From contig CAVYPC010000002.1 in NCBI GenBank assembly GCA_963770315.1, positions 1,674,001 to 1,738,000 of the forward strand: 64,000 bases of DNA, written 5' to 3'. Made by a program: the position numbers and the translations under genes. Below the pieces are notes generated by a model, which searched no databases, had not been told where the DNA came from, and saw only the letters and a program-made list of their open reading frames with translations. This DNA comes from VRUE01 sp963770315 (GTDB lineage: Bacteria > Actinomycetota > Thermoleophilia > Solirubrobacterales > 70-9). Below are positions 53,276 through 61,154 of this stretch, one piece after another; the first letter of the stretch is position 1, and every line of letters starts with the position of its first letter.

Positions 53276-53320
53276 GAGTGGACGACCGGATTCGAACCGG
53301 CGACCACCTGGACCACAAGG
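53276..53320 (-). pseudogene. tRNA 3'-half fragment
   Basis: The minus strand contains a T-arm (GCCGG-TTCGAAT-CCGGT) preceded by a possible anticodon loop TTGTGGT and followed by CGTCCAC as acceptor 3' strand. No matching 5' acceptor or D-arm is found upstream, and the anticodon stem mispairs. It looks like a tRNA end left by recombination, such as an attachment-site relic. Confidence 0.4.
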
Positions 53321-53507
53321 ACAAGCCGCGCGGTGCTCCCTCATGCCATAGGCCGCATGGATAAGCGGCTTACGGAAGACACCATCTCCCCCCGAGATTG
53401 GCACAGGACGGGACGACGCTCGGGATCGACTTCCCGGCGAGCGAAGTCGAGGAAGAAGCTGGTCTGCCTTAGGTCTCGGGTCCGCGTCGCGGCCCGCCGG
53501 GTTCCTC

Positions 53508-53957
53508 CTACGGGAGCCTAATTGAGACGCCAGGAAGCTCAGCAAAGGCCCTTTGGTCGGAGCTCACGACCTGCCGCTCCTGGGCTCGTGCCGTCGCAGC
53601 GATGATGAGGTCGTGGGCGCCACGTGGCGCTCCTGCCCGCCGAACGTGCGCCAGCAGATCGGCGTGTGCTTCGGCAACGTTGAGGTCATAGGGCTCAATC
53701 GAGACGGCGTCGAGAACCGCCGCTACGAAGCGCTCCCGCTTCTCCCGCCTGCGTCCTTTCGCCAGCTGGACACCGACATGCAACTCCGCCACGGTGATCG
53801 CTGCGACTGCGACGTCATCGCCGTCGTCAATCACTTCCTCCAGCGAGTCGCCGCCGCGCTCGGCGTCGACCAAGACTGTCGTATCGAGGATCAGTCGCGC
53901 CAGGGGTGCGTCACCGGCTCCATGCTCTCGCGAAGCTCCCGCAGCTCGCCCGCCCAA
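53508..53957 (-). CDS. PIN-domain ribonuclease toxin (VapC family)
   Basis: The PIN fold is clear: RLILDTTVLVDAE with the first Asp, AAITVAELHVGV with Glu, then PRGAHDLIIAATARAQ and VSSDQRAF with the last acidic residues. The annotated TTG at 53957 overlaps the antitoxin by 67 bp. The PIN domain really begins at CTG 53894, which overlaps the antitoxin stop as CTGA, so about 128 residues may be the true length. VapC toxins cleave RNA until bound by the antitoxin. Confidence 0.85.
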   Translation of the reverse strand: MGGRAAGASREHGAGDAPLARLILDTTVLVDAERGGDSLEEVIDDGDDVAVAAITVAELHVGVQLAKGRRREKRERFVAAVLDAVSIEPYDLNVAEAHADLLAHVRRAGAPRGAHDLIIAATARAQERQVVSSDQRAFAELPGVSIRLP

Positions 53958-54142
53958 GCATCGTCGGGCCGATGAGCACGAAGCGCCTCCCTGAGGGCTT
54001 TCCCAGTTCCGCCGCTCGCGGGACCGATGGTCGCCACGGCGCGACCGTGGCGAACAACCACATAGGACTCCCCACCACGCTCCACGTCGTCCAAGACCTC
54101 CGAGAACCGACGGGAAGCCTCGGTGGCACTCAGCTGCTTCAT
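53891..54142 (-). CDS. Phd/YefM-type antitoxin
   Basis: This 83-residue protein has the Phd DNA-binding fold MKQLSATEASRRFSEVLDDV then GGESYVVVRHGRAVATIGPA, with an Arg/Leu-rich C-terminal toxin-binding tail ending MEPVTHPWRD. It precedes and overlaps the PIN toxin gene. A tandem 8-bp repeat next to its start probably serves autoregulation. Confidence 0.87.
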   Translation of the reverse strand: MKQLSATEASRRFSEVLDDVERGGESYVVVRHGRAVATIGPASGGTGKALREALRAHRPDDAWAGELRELRESMEPVTHPWRD

Positions 54143-54145
54143 GGA

Positions 54146-54161
54146 ATCAGATTATCAGATT
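54146..54161. promoter_or_regulatory. Tandem ATCAGATT repeat before antitoxin start
   Basis: ATCAGATT occurs twice back to back, starting 4 bp upstream of the antitoxin ATG. Antitoxin-toxin complexes usually bind repeats in this position. Confidence 0.5.
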
Positions 54162-54243
54162 CTGCAAAGATACCAGCGGGAGCAATTTGCCCCAGCACTC
54201 AGGAGCCTGCGCCGCGTAACGAGATTCTGACGGTCACAGCCTC

Positions 54244-54600
54244 TCACGGGTTGAGCTTCGATTGCCAGTCCGCTGGCACCGAGCCACGGGGGCCCGGCAC
54301 ACCCTGCTCGAGCGGATGACTATCGGGCGGCGCCAGTGCTGGGCTTTCGAAGAACTCGCCGGTGCGGTAGTCGTAAAACCAGTCCTCCCCCGGCTCGAAG
54401 CTCTGGATCACCTGGTGGCCGGTCGCCTCTTGATGGCGGGTGGTGTGCTGTTCGGGTGAGTTGTCGCAGCAGCCGATGTGTCCGCAGGTGGCGCAACGCC
54501 GGAGGTGCAGCCACCAGCCCCCGGCGGCCAGGCACTCCTCGCATCCCTCGCCGCTCGGAAGAACCGTCTCATCGATGTCGCCCGGCTTGATCGTCGCCAA
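54244..54600 (-). CDS. UBP-type zinc finger protein
   Basis: This 118-residue protein has a ZnF-UBP module: CEECLAAGGWWLHLRRCATC, GHIGCCDNSPEQHTTRHQEA, then HQVIQSFEPGEDWFYDYRTG. The Cys/His ligands are complete. In bacteria these small proteins have no known ubiquitin partner and may bind free carboxyl-terminal Gly tails or simply zinc. The TTG at 54600 gives the compact form; a TTG at 54699 would add a low-complexity extension. Confidence 0.8.
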   Translation of the reverse strand: MATIKPGDIDETVLPSGEGCEECLAAGGWWLHLRRCATCGHIGCCDNSPEQHTTRHQEATGHQVIQSFEPGEDWFYDYRTGEFFESPALAPPDSHPLEQGVPGPRGSVPADWQSKLNP

Positions 54601-54686
54601 CTTCCCTATCTCCAGATCCCGTCTGAGCCTACCGCACGCTGCTACGTCGCTGGTACCCGCGGAAGCCGACAGAAAGGAAGCCGGAC

Positions 54687-54762
54687 ATGAGCGATCCAAC
54701 CAACATCCCGACCGTGGTCCTCGTCCACGGCGGCTTCGCCGACTCGTCGTACTGGGTGCCGG
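54687..54762 (+). pseudogene. Truncated start of an alpha/beta hydrolase gene
   Basis: ATG at 54687 with AAAGGAAG upstream encodes MSDPTNIPTVVLVHGGFADS then SYW, the oxyanion-hole strand of alpha/beta hydrolases. After about residue 24 the frame runs into sequence unrelated to the family and then across the 3' end of the HU gene in antisense. Only the first tenth of the gene survives, so a deletion or insertion junction lies near 54765. Confidence 0.7.
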
Positions 54763-54809
54763 GCTCGTGCACCTGTGGTCCTGTGGTGCCAGGCATCCCG
54801 AACGGCGGG

Positions 54810-55094
54810 TCAGCCGTTGACCGCCTTCTTCAGCTCGGCTCCGGGGCTGAACTTCGCGGCGGTTTTGGCAGGGATCTGCATCGACTCCCCGGTCTGCGGA
54901 TTGCGGCCCTCGCGAGCCGGTCGAGCGACGGCCGAGAATTTGCCGAAGCCGGTGAATTTCACCTCGTTGCCGGCGGCAAGCTGAGCGGTGATCTCCTCGA
55001 TCGTCGCCTCCACCGCGAGCTTCGCCTGGCCGGCCTGGAGCCCGGTTCGCTCGGCCACCAGCTTTGCCAACTCATCCTTCGTCGTGATCGCCAT
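54810..55094 (-). CDS. HU family DNA-binding protein
   Basis: This 94-residue protein has HU topology: TTKDELAKLVAERTGLQAGQ, EVKFTGFGKFSAVARPAREG, RNPQTGESMQIPAKTAAKFS and PGAELKKAVNG. The DNA-intercalating Pro is in RNPQTG. The start at 55094 is set by AAGGAGGAG at 8-nt spacing; the ATG at 55100 would abut that site. HU dimers bend and compact DNA. Confidence 0.93.
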   Translation of the reverse strand: MAITTKDELAKLVAERTGLQAGQAKLAVEATIEEITAQLAAGNEVKFTGFGKFSAVARPAREGRNPQTGESMQIPAKTAAKFSPGAELKKAVNG

Positions 55095-55272
55095 CTTCAT
55101 CTCCTCCTTAGCGGGCGCCGGACCCAACCCCGGCTACTGTCCACCGGCTTTCTACAGGTCTGGGCGGGCGTGCTCACGGAGTGGCTCATCGGGCGCTGCT
55201 TGAATGGCGCGATGACGGTTCTCCCGAAGTGTCCGCCCGGCAGATCCGTCGCTATGCTGGCTCGCGCATCGT

Positions 55273-55344
55273 GGCGGCCATAGTTCAACGGTAGAACTTC
55301 GCGTTGTGGTCGCGACAATGAGGGTTCGATTCCCTCTGGTCGCC
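55273..55344 (+). tRNA. tRNA-His (GTG anticodon)
   Basis: The acceptor GCGGCCA (55274-55280) pairs with TGGTCGC (55337-55343). The extra G at -1 (55273) faces the C discriminator (55344), diagnostic of tRNA-His. The D-arm is GTTC-AACGGTA-GAAC, the anticodon arm TCGCG-TTGTGGT-CGCGA and the T-arm GAGGG-TTCGATT-CCCTC. CCA is not encoded. Confidence 0.95.
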
Positions 55345-55494
55345 CTCACGTTGCTCGGGTCCATGGGCCCCCGCCGTTGCCAGGGACGCCGACAGCGGCG
55401 ATGTAATCGTCCCTGAGCGATCGAGCCGCCGGATCCGAGCCAGCCGGTTGACGGTACCGACGGCGATCAGGACTAACCACGCTACGGTTGACGG

Positions 55495-55743
55495 GTGCCG
55501 CAGCGATTCGGGATCTCCTTCTTCCGGCCGGAGGCCAGATCGGCCACCGCGACCGCGGCCCAGATCCGGGGGGCGACCGCGATCGGCGCGCTCGCCGTCG
55601 GCGCAGCGGCCATCGGCGGGTTCGCGATCGGACGGCTCAGCGTCGGGCGGCTGGCGATCGACCGCGCTTCGATCGGCGGCCTGAAGGTCGAGGACCTCGA
55701 GGTAGGCCGGCTGCGGATCCGCGAGCAGATTCCCCCCACATGA
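55495..55743 (+). CDS. Small Ile/Gly/Leu repeat protein
   Basis: The 82-residue product starts at the GTG at 55495. The middle contains a periodic AIGALAVGAAAIGGFAIGRL series continuing SVGRLAI.RASIGGLKVEDL with a step of 5 residues, as in pentapeptide-like left-handed or right-handed solenoids. It may be a tiny beta-solenoid. Its stop overlaps the ATG of the next gene (ATGA), so both are co-translated. No function is known. Confidence 0.6.
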   Translation: MPQRFGISFFRPEARSATATAAQIRGATAIGALAVGAAAIGGFAIGRLSVGRLAIDRASIGGLKVEDLEVGRLRIREQIPPT

Positions 55744-56735
55744 GTCGCCCGACGCTGGGCTGGGCATTGGCGGCAGCGCTGACGGCGCTCGCCATGCTGG
55801 CCGCAATCCCGGCCCATGCCGTCGGCCCCTATCCCGACCTCGGGCAGTGCCAGGTCTTCCCCGACCCGCCGGGGTCGATCTCCCCCAGCGCCCCGTCGCT
55901 GCCCAACGAGGCCGCCTGGAACCAGGACATCTCCCAAGCCCCCGTCGCGCCAAACTCCGCCGCGACCATCGCCTACATCGATTCCAACGGCGGCAATTTC
56001 CTCCACCCCGACTTCGGCTCGCCCCGCGCCTACGGCTTCCCCTACGCGGTCGTCGGCGCCGGCCAGCCCGAGCTGCCGATCCACTACACCGCCTACGGCG
56101 ACGAGAGCGACCGGGGGCCCTTCCCGATCCCGAGCGGCGCTCCCGTCGAGGGCGGTCGGAACAGCGACGGCGACCGGCACGTGCTCGTCGTCGACCGCTC
56201 CAGCTGCACGCTCTTCGAGCTCTACCGAGCCTTCCCCACTGGCGGCGGCACGCCCCGCTGGAACGCCGACTCGGGCGCCCGCTGGGACCTGCGCTCGACC
56301 GCGCTGAGACCCGACTCGTGGACCTCCGCCGACGCCGCCGGGCTGCCCATCTTCCCCGGCCTCATCCGCTACGACGAGGTCGCTTCCGGCCAGCTCGATC
56401 ACGCGATCCGCGTCACCTTCGACAGCACCCGCAACGCCTGGGTCCACCCCGCCTCGCACTGCGCCGGCGACACCGCAAACCCGAACGCGCCGGCGATGGG
56501 AACGCGACTGCGGCTGAAGCCCGGCTACGGCCTGGGGGGCTTCAGCGGCGGCGCGAAGACGATCGCCGAAGCGATGAAGCACTACGGCCTGATCGTCGCC
56601 GACAACGGCTCCAACTGGTACTTCGGCGGCAGCAGCGACCGGCGCTGGGACGACGAGAACTTGAACCAGCTGAAGCGGATCCCCGGCAGCGCCTTTCAGG
56701 TCGTGCGCAGCGCTGCCCGCGCGCACGCCTGCTGA
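55740..56735 (+). CDS. Secreted conserved protein of unknown function
   Basis: This 331-residue protein has a signal peptide (WALAAALTALAMLAAIPAHA). The mature part is Pro/Asp/Trp-rich, with GDRHVLVVDRSSCTLFELYR, ALRPDSWTSADAAGLPIFPG, LIRYDEVASGQLDHAIRVTF and AMKHYGLIVADNGSNWYFGG. This set is well conserved in actinobacterial and proteobacterial secreted proteins that lack an assigned activity. The motif layout hints at a carbohydrate- or wall-related fold, but no catalytic residue can be named. Confidence 0.72.
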   Translation: MSRPTLGWALAAALTALAMLAAIPAHAVGPYPDLGQCQVFPDPPGSISPSAPSLPNEAAWNQDISQAPVAPNSAATIAYIDSNGGNFLHPDFGSPRAYGFPYAVVGAGQPELPIHYTAYGDESDRGPFPIPSGAPVEGGRNSDGDRHVLVVDRSSCTLFELYRAFPTGGGTPRWNADSGARWDLRSTALRPDSWTSADAAGLPIFPGLIRYDEVASGQLDHAIRVTFDSTRNAWVHPASHCAGDTANPNAPAMGTRLRLKPGYGLGGFSGGAKTIAEAMKHYGLIVADNGSNWYFGGSSDRRWDDENLNQLKRIPGSAFQVVRSAARAHAC

Positions 56736-56738
56736 GGC

Positions 56739-57338
56739 TCAACCGGCATCGAGGGAGACATGGCGGAACTCAGCCCGGAGCCGGGACTCCAGTTCTGCCA
56801 CGGCGGCCGAGCGATCGACTCCGTCCGCGCCGCTGACCAGCACCACCTCGTTCGCTGGGAAGCTCTGCAGCTGATCCTCGACGGCCTGCACGACATCCTC
56901 GTCGCCGACTCGCGCCTCGGCGGCGATACCGGCCTTGGCCAACGCCGCCACAGTGGCGACGAGGTTCTGCTGGGCCACCCGCCGGGCGCCCTCGACGTCA
57001 GAGGCCCAGCGGTCGAGAAAGCCGAGTTTGGCCGGCGAGAGGACGAGAACGCCGGCATGATCGCCGTCCTCCCCGAGTCCCGCCGCGGCGGCGACCCGAC
57101 GCACCGCGGCCGGCTCCTCGACCGCGCAGGTGACGACAACCAAGACGTGGCGCCGATCGTCATCGGCCTCGGCCGAGACGATCGGGCCGAGGGGGCGTTG
57201 CCGGGCAGCGACGACGACGAGCGCGACCACGGTCAACGCTCCGACCGCGACGCCGGCGCCGCCTCCGCCCAGCGCAAAAGCCGCGACGATCGGCACCGCG
57301 ATTGCGGCGACGATCACCGGCAGCTTCCACGGAGCCAT
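56739..57338 (-). CDS. Membrane-anchored universal-stress-like protein
   Basis: This 199-residue protein has two N-terminal helices (LPVIVAAIAVPIVAAFALGG; VAVGALTVVALVVVAA). A cytoplasmic alpha/beta domain from about residue 60 follows (RHVLVVVTCAVEEPAAVRRV; VLVLSPAKLGFLDRWASDVE; VVLVSGADGVDRSAAV), with USP-like strand order. The classical ATP motif G-x2-G-x9-G(S/T) is not clear. Convergent with the preceding gene. Confidence 0.65.
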   Translation of the reverse strand: MAPWKLPVIVAAIAVPIVAAFALGGGGAGVAVGALTVVALVVVAARQRPLGPIVSAEADDDRRHVLVVVTCAVEEPAAVRRVAAAAGLGEDGDHAGVLVLSPAKLGFLDRWASDVEGARRVAQQNLVATVAALAKAGIAAEARVGDEDVVQAVEDQLQSFPANEVVLVSGADGVDRSAAVAELESRLRAEFRHVSLDAG

Positions 57339-57364
57339 CGGCCTTGATTTTGGCCGATGGCCGG

Positions 57365-57508
57365 CTAAACGCGGCGCCTGGTACCGCTGAGCATCGGCAT
57401 CAGCAACATCGCCAACCCGATCAGGATCACGATGATCCCGAGGATGTAGTTGACGAGCAGCGCCAGGACGATTCCAATCAGGATTACGACTATTGAGCTT
57501 GGGGTCAT
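57365..57508 (-). CDS. Small two-helix membrane protein (47 aa)
   Basis: The ATG at 57508 opens MTPSSIVVILIGIVLALLVN then YILGIIVILIGLAMLLMPML, ending SGTRRRV. Two helices are separated by a short turn, with a basic C terminus. The sequence is coherent, of high hydrophobicity and not a shadow of another gene. It is similar in style to the small hydrophobic proteins common in actinobacteria. Start context is weak. Confidence 0.6.
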   Translation of the reverse strand: MTPSSIVVILIGIVLALLVNYILGIIVILIGLAMLLMPMLSGTRRRV

Positions 57509-57553
57509 AGCCGCTTGGCTACCCAGCTCCCGATGCCCGGAAACGTCCGAATA

Positions 57554-58438
57554 TCACTCCCGCCCTTCCTCGCCGAGGGCGCGCCGCAGCGTCTCGTCGA
57601 AGGGTTCCGGCGAGATTCCGAAGGGCTTGGCCCCTGACGGGTCGGTGACCACGGTCGCCGTGGTGAGCCCCTCGACCAGGGGACGCGCCACCCGCGTGTC
57701 AACCGGCGTGACCAGGCCGAGCCAGAGCGCCGAGAGCCAGGGCGTGACGAAGGGGACCGGGAGCTTCGGCCGGCGGCGCTTGCCCATCGCCACCGCCATC
57801 CGATCGAGCATCTGCGCGTAGGTGAGGACGTCGGGACCGCCGATCTGCACCTCCCTGCCCGCCGACTCGGGGATCTCGGGGGCGCACCGCAAATACTCGA
57901 CGACGGGCTCGATCCCGATCGGCTGGGTGTCCGTCTTCAGCCAGGACGGCGCGATCATCACCGGCAATCGCCCAACCAGGTAGCGCAGCGTCCGGTAGGA
58001 CTCGCTGCCAGCGCCGACCACCATCGCCGCCCGGAAGTAGGTCAGCGGCGGGCCCGCCGCGGCCAATGCCCGCGCGGTCTCACTACGGCTTCGCAGGTGT
58101 TCCGAGGTGCTCTCATCCCCCAACCCACCGAGGAAGACGACACGCTCGACCCCTTCGCGCGACGCCATCCGGGCGAAGTTGCGCGCCCCCAGCCGCTCGC
58201 GCTCGGCGAAGCCCCCGCCACCGGCCATCGAGTGGACGAGGAAATAGGCAACCTCGATGTCGCGTCCGATGCCCTCGAGGCTGGCCGCGTCGGTCACGTC
58301 GGCCTCGTGTACATCCAAGCCGAGGGACTCGAGGCGCGCAGCCTTGGAGCGATCGCGAACGAGGCATCTAACCCGCGCCCCCGAGTCGGCTAGAGAAGCC
58401 GCCAGCCGGCCACCGACGAAGCCCGTAGCGCCCGCTAT
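57554..58438 (-). CDS. NAD(P)-binding protein (NmrA-like atypical SDR) without usual start codon
   Basis: The product has about 294 residues. The N-terminal dinucleotide motif IAGATGFVGGRLAASLADSG is intact, followed by RCLVRDRSKAARLESLGLDV and the rest of the fold (EVAYFLVHSMAGGGGF; VVFLGGLGDES; LKTDTQPIGIEPVVEYL). The first usual start codon (TTG 58318) lies after the Rossmann motif, and a stop at about 58461 bounds the frame. ATA (58436-58438) precedes AGATGF directly and could act as start, or the start codon has been lost by mutation. It may bind NADPH as a sensor or reductase. Confidence 0.75.
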   Translation of the reverse strand: MAGATGFVGGRLAASLADSGARVRCLVRDRSKAARLESLGLDVHEADVTDAASLEGIGRDIEVAYFLVHSMAGGGGFAERERLGARNFARMASREGVERVVFLGGLGDESTSEHLRSRSETARALAAAGPPLTYFRAAMVVGAGSESYRTLRYLVGRLPVMIAPSWLKTDTQPIGIEPVVEYLRCAPEIPESAGREVQIGGPDVLTYAQMLDRMAVAMGKRRRPKLPVPFVTPWLSALWLGLVTPVDTRVARPLVEGLTTATVVTDPSGAKPFGISPEPFDETLRRALGEEGRE

Positions 58439-58540
58439 GAGTGAACTGGACGCGATCCGCCAAGGCTACCCGCCTCGCCGCGCTTTCACCCGAGGCACCC
58501 AGCCGAATCCCGCGAGGGAACGCCCGAGGCGCCGAACGAG

Positions 58541-58633
58541 CTAGGCCACCCTCCCGATCCAGACGATCCCCGCGATAGAGGCGCTGGCGAGCAGTGCCAG
58601 CGCGATGTCGGTTCGACGCTCGTTCCCTGTCAT
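58541..58633 (-). CDS. Possible 30-residue membrane micropeptide
   Basis: Frame MTGNERRTDIALALLASASI then AGIVWIGRVA: a charged head and one transmembrane helix. No Shine-Dalgarno is seen, and a longer upstream frame is unlike protein. Weak candidate in a 395-bp stretch otherwise empty of genes. Confidence 0.25.
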   Translation of the reverse strand: MTGNERRTDIALALLASASIAGIVWIGRVA

Positions 58634-58757
58634 TGCATGAGCTAGAACACTTCCGCAGCCAAAGAGATGCGCTGCCGACACACCCCCGGCGGGGTTTGGA
58701 CACCTTCCCGCGACCGGGTACCGGTTCGTGGAGGCACGGGCGCTTCCGTGAGGTCTG

Positions 58758-58832
58758 GGGGGCAACGGGTCGAACCCGCGATTGCCACCCCTGGGGATTG
58801 AGTTCCCATAGCCCAGAGCCGAAACCGGTCGG
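58758..58832 (-). pseudogene. Degenerate tRNA-like structure abutting the IS element
   Basis: The minus strand has a D-arm-like hairpin AGCCGA-CCGGTT-TCGGCT, a stem CTGGG...CCCAG and a T-arm-like CGGGTTCGACCCG nested in GGCAA...TTGCC. The T-loop is two bases short and the 5' acceptor strand is absent where the IS begins. Either a tRNA was interrupted and decayed, or this is another structured element. Confidence 0.35.
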
Positions 58833-58896
58833 CTAGCCCTGATCCGGCGTTTTCACCTCAACAGGTGTAGTTCGCCCGCTTGAGGCACGTAACAGT

Positions 58897-58926
58897 CACG
58901 GGGCGGTTCACCGGAACCGCCCCGTG
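58897..58926. terminator. 13-bp perfect hairpin inside IS left end
   Basis: CACGGGGCGGTTC-ACCG-GAACCGCCCCGTG, a perfect stem of 13 bp with a 4-nt loop, lies between the transposase stop and the left inverted repeat. It should terminate transcription in both directions and insulate the element, although there is no U-tract. Confidence 0.6.
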
Positions 58927-59041
58927 GCGCTTCTCGAGGGTTGCCGGCCCTTTCGCTTCGGCTTCGCGAAGCATTTGGCGCAGGCTGAAGCCGCGTTGGG
59001 GCGCGAAGCGGAGATCGGTGGTCAGCTGGGTGCGAGGACGC

Positions 59042-60427
59042 CTATGGTGGCGCTCTGCCCGGCAGTGAGCGCAGCCGGGCGAAGGCCGTCACCAGTGCCT
59101 GCGCCCAGGGCCAGGAGCGCGGCAGGCGCAGGGTCGTGCGCCGGGCGGAGCGCACCACCTTGCCGGCGACGTGCAGGAGGCGCTGGCGCAGCCGCTTGGG
59201 CTCGGCGAGCGCCAGCTCGCCCTCGAGGCAGAGCAGGCGGAGCCAGGCGAGCAGCTCCTGGGCGATCAGCGAGAGCTCCAGCCACACCCGGTTGTGACAG
59301 AAGGCGGCAAAGGGCAGGTTGCGCATGCCCGTGTCCTTGCCGCAGCGGATCTCGTCCTCGACCTTGGCGCGGCGGCGGTGGCGCAGCTCCAGGGTCGCGA
59401 TGTCGGTTCCTTCCTGGTCGGTTATGAAGGCGGTGTGGCGGTAGCCCTCTGCGTCGAAGAGGCAGAACTGCGCGCCCGGATGGGGGCGCTCGCGGCGCAC
59501 GATCAGCCGGGTGCCCTCCGGCCAGGCGGAGAGGTCGACCTCCTCGGTCAGCTCGGTGACCCAGGCGCCCTCGCGCACTTTGCCCCCGGCGTCGATCGCG
59601 GCCTGCCATGCCGACTCCGGTGTGCGCAGGATCGCCTCGCGCACCCGCTCGTCGACCTCGTAGCCGACCGAGAAGCGAATGCCCGCTTCGCGGCAGTCCC
59701 GAGTGAAGGCGTGGGTGCGCCCGCCGATGTCTGTGCGCACGAGGATCTCCCGGTCCAGGTCTGACTCGGGCAACTGCTCCAGGGCCAGTTGCAGGACCTC
59801 GAAGTGATCGGAGGCGGTGTTGGCGCCGGCGTTGCCGGGGCGCAGGATGCCCGCCAACGGCTCGCTTGTCTCATCCAGGTAGCAGAGCAGCGGGTGAAAG
59901 CCGAAGCCTCCCTTGTAGTTCCCCGCCGCGCCCTCCTTCTCAGAGGCGGCGCCGAGCAGGGTGGCGTCGATGCTGAGGGTGATCGCCTCGGGCCTGGCGC
60001 CGGCATCCCAGGCGCGCTCTCGCGCGACCCCCCGGGCGCCGCGGATCGCTTCCAAAAGGCCCGCGTCGATCGACTTGATCACCCGGTGGGCGGTCCTCTC
60101 GGAGGCTACCGCTCCGAACAGCGCCCCCTGGTCGCGCAATACGCCGAGGTCGGTGACGCAATCCCCGCCGTCGGCGATGGCGACGATCAGGTCGCGCAAG
60201 ACGACGCCTGGATCGTGGGCGGAGCGCCGCTCGCGGGTCGGCCGCGTCGCCTCCGAGAGCGCCGCGGTGAGCCCGACGCGATCCCCCAGCTCAGCCAGCA
60301 GATGAGTACCTGCGTGAGAAACGATCCCCTCGGCGTCCGCCCTGACTTCTACGGTTTGGCGCGTCGTTTGTGTCTTCACCTTCCGGGTGTCCTCCTGGGT
60401 CTCGGGGAATGGGTCCGCAAACCGCAT
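59042..60427 (-). CDS. IS1380-family DDE transposase
   Basis: The 461-residue product starts at the ATG at 60427. It shows ADAEGIVSHAGTHLLAELGD near the N terminus, LSIDATLLGAASEKEGAAGN (first Asp, about 172), ILVRTDIGGRTHAFTRDCRE (second Asp, about 232) and AKVEDEIRCGKDTGMRNLPF (Glu, about 365). These are the DDE positions of the family. It is full length and without frameshift, so the element may still be active. Confidence 0.92.
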   Translation of the reverse strand: MRFADPFPETQEDTRKVKTQTTRQTVEVRADAEGIVSHAGTHLLAELGDRVGLTAALSEATRPTRERRSAHDPGVVLRDLIVAIADGGDCVTDLGVLRDQGALFGAVASERTAHRVIKSIDAGLLEAIRGARGVARERAWDAGARPEAITLSIDATLLGAASEKEGAAGNYKGGFGFHPLLCYLDETSEPLAGILRPGNAGANTASDHFEVLQLALEQLPESDLDREILVRTDIGGRTHAFTRDCREAGIRFSVGYEVDERVREAILRTPESAWQAAIDAGGKVREGAWVTELTEEVDLSAWPEGTRLIVRRERPHPGAQFCLFDAEGYRHTAFITDQEGTDIATLELRHRRRAKVEDEIRCGKDTGMRNLPFAAFCHNRVWLELSLIAQELLAWLRLLCLEGELALAEPKRLRQRLLHVAGKVVRSARRTTLRLPRSWPWAQALVTAFARLRSLPGRAPP

Positions 60428-60570
60428 TCTCAAGACCCAAGAGGACGCTCCCGGTGGGTTCCCTCAGGTCGTTATCGCCGGATCCGGGCTAGAGCGGCAC
60501 CATTACCGACGCACCGCATGATTTACTTCCGCATCGTCGGTTTTCCCCGACTCGCTCGGAGGTGTCAGAT

Positions 60571-61038
60571 ATGAAGCGGATGGCTTGGTCTGCGGTGCTC
60601 GGACTCGTCGTGGTTGCGGTGTTCGCGCCTCTTGCCAGCGCAGAAGGGAACTCCACGATCGCCTCAGCGTCGGTGGTAAAGCTCGGCGCTCGCGAGTCTG
60701 GCGACACGGCGAACGGCCTCCATGTCTTCGACAACGTCTCGGTCATCCAGGGCTGGAATTCCTTTTGGCGCATCAACGTGAAGGCCGGCTCGAAGCTGCG
60801 GATCAATTGGGAAGCACCACCCAAGAGCGGCACTCACATCAATCTGTTTCCGGGCACGACCACCGACTACACGGTCGGACGAGCCAAATCCCTGGCGTAT
60901 CAGGGACAGAATGCTGAGGGGAAAAACGTCCTCGTCTATGACGTGACGCGCTCAGGGAGCCTCGTCCTTGATGTGCGGAGCCAGGCGGCCGAAGGCACTA
61001 CCTACAGCTTCGTAGCTCGCACCAAGGTAGCCAAGTAG
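60571..61038 (+). CDS. Small secreted protein of unknown function
   Basis: The 155-residue product starts at the ATG at 60571, set by GGAGGTG 8 nt upstream. A signal peptide (WSAVLGLVVVAVFAPLASA) precedes a beta-rich domain (VSVIQGWNSFWRINVKAGSK; LRINWEAPPKSGTHINLFPG; SGSLVLDVRSQAAEGTTYSF) that resembles an immunoglobulin-like or PPC-type sandwich. It lies directly beyond the right end of the IS. GC content is lower than in neighbours. Confidence 0.65.
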   Translation: MKRMAWSAVLGLVVVAVFAPLASAEGNSTIASASVVKLGARESGDTANGLHVFDNVSVIQGWNSFWRINVKAGSKLRINWEAPPKSGTHINLFPGTTTDYTVGRAKSLAYQGQNAEGKNVLVYDVTRSGSLVLDVRSQAAEGTTYSFVARTKVAK

Positions 61039-61154
61039 CCGCCGTCGACCAGGCTCGGGCACTGTGGGGTTCGACAGCTCTAGCATCGGTCACGGCATTC
61101 CAGTCGCCCGCCAGATCGCTGCGTGATCGCGCTCCGCGGCGCAGGTCGCAGATG

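Larger units (their letters stand above)
58833..60492 (-). mobile_element. Complete IS1380-like insertion sequence (about 1.66 kb)
   Basis: Terminal inverted repeats match: left CTAGCCCTGATCCGGCG (58833-58849), right (inward reading) CTAGCCCGGATCCGGCG (60492-60476), 16 of 17 identical. They enclose one transposase gene and a hairpin. Length and transposase type fit the IS1380 family. No clear target duplication is visible (tcgg left, agcg right), so flanks may have changed or the exact ends be shifted. Confidence 0.85.

Noticed and set aside
52915..53364. Protein frame containing DRIRTGDHLDH
   Set aside because: This string is the usual mistranslation of a tRNA 3' end, here the fragment at 53276-53320.
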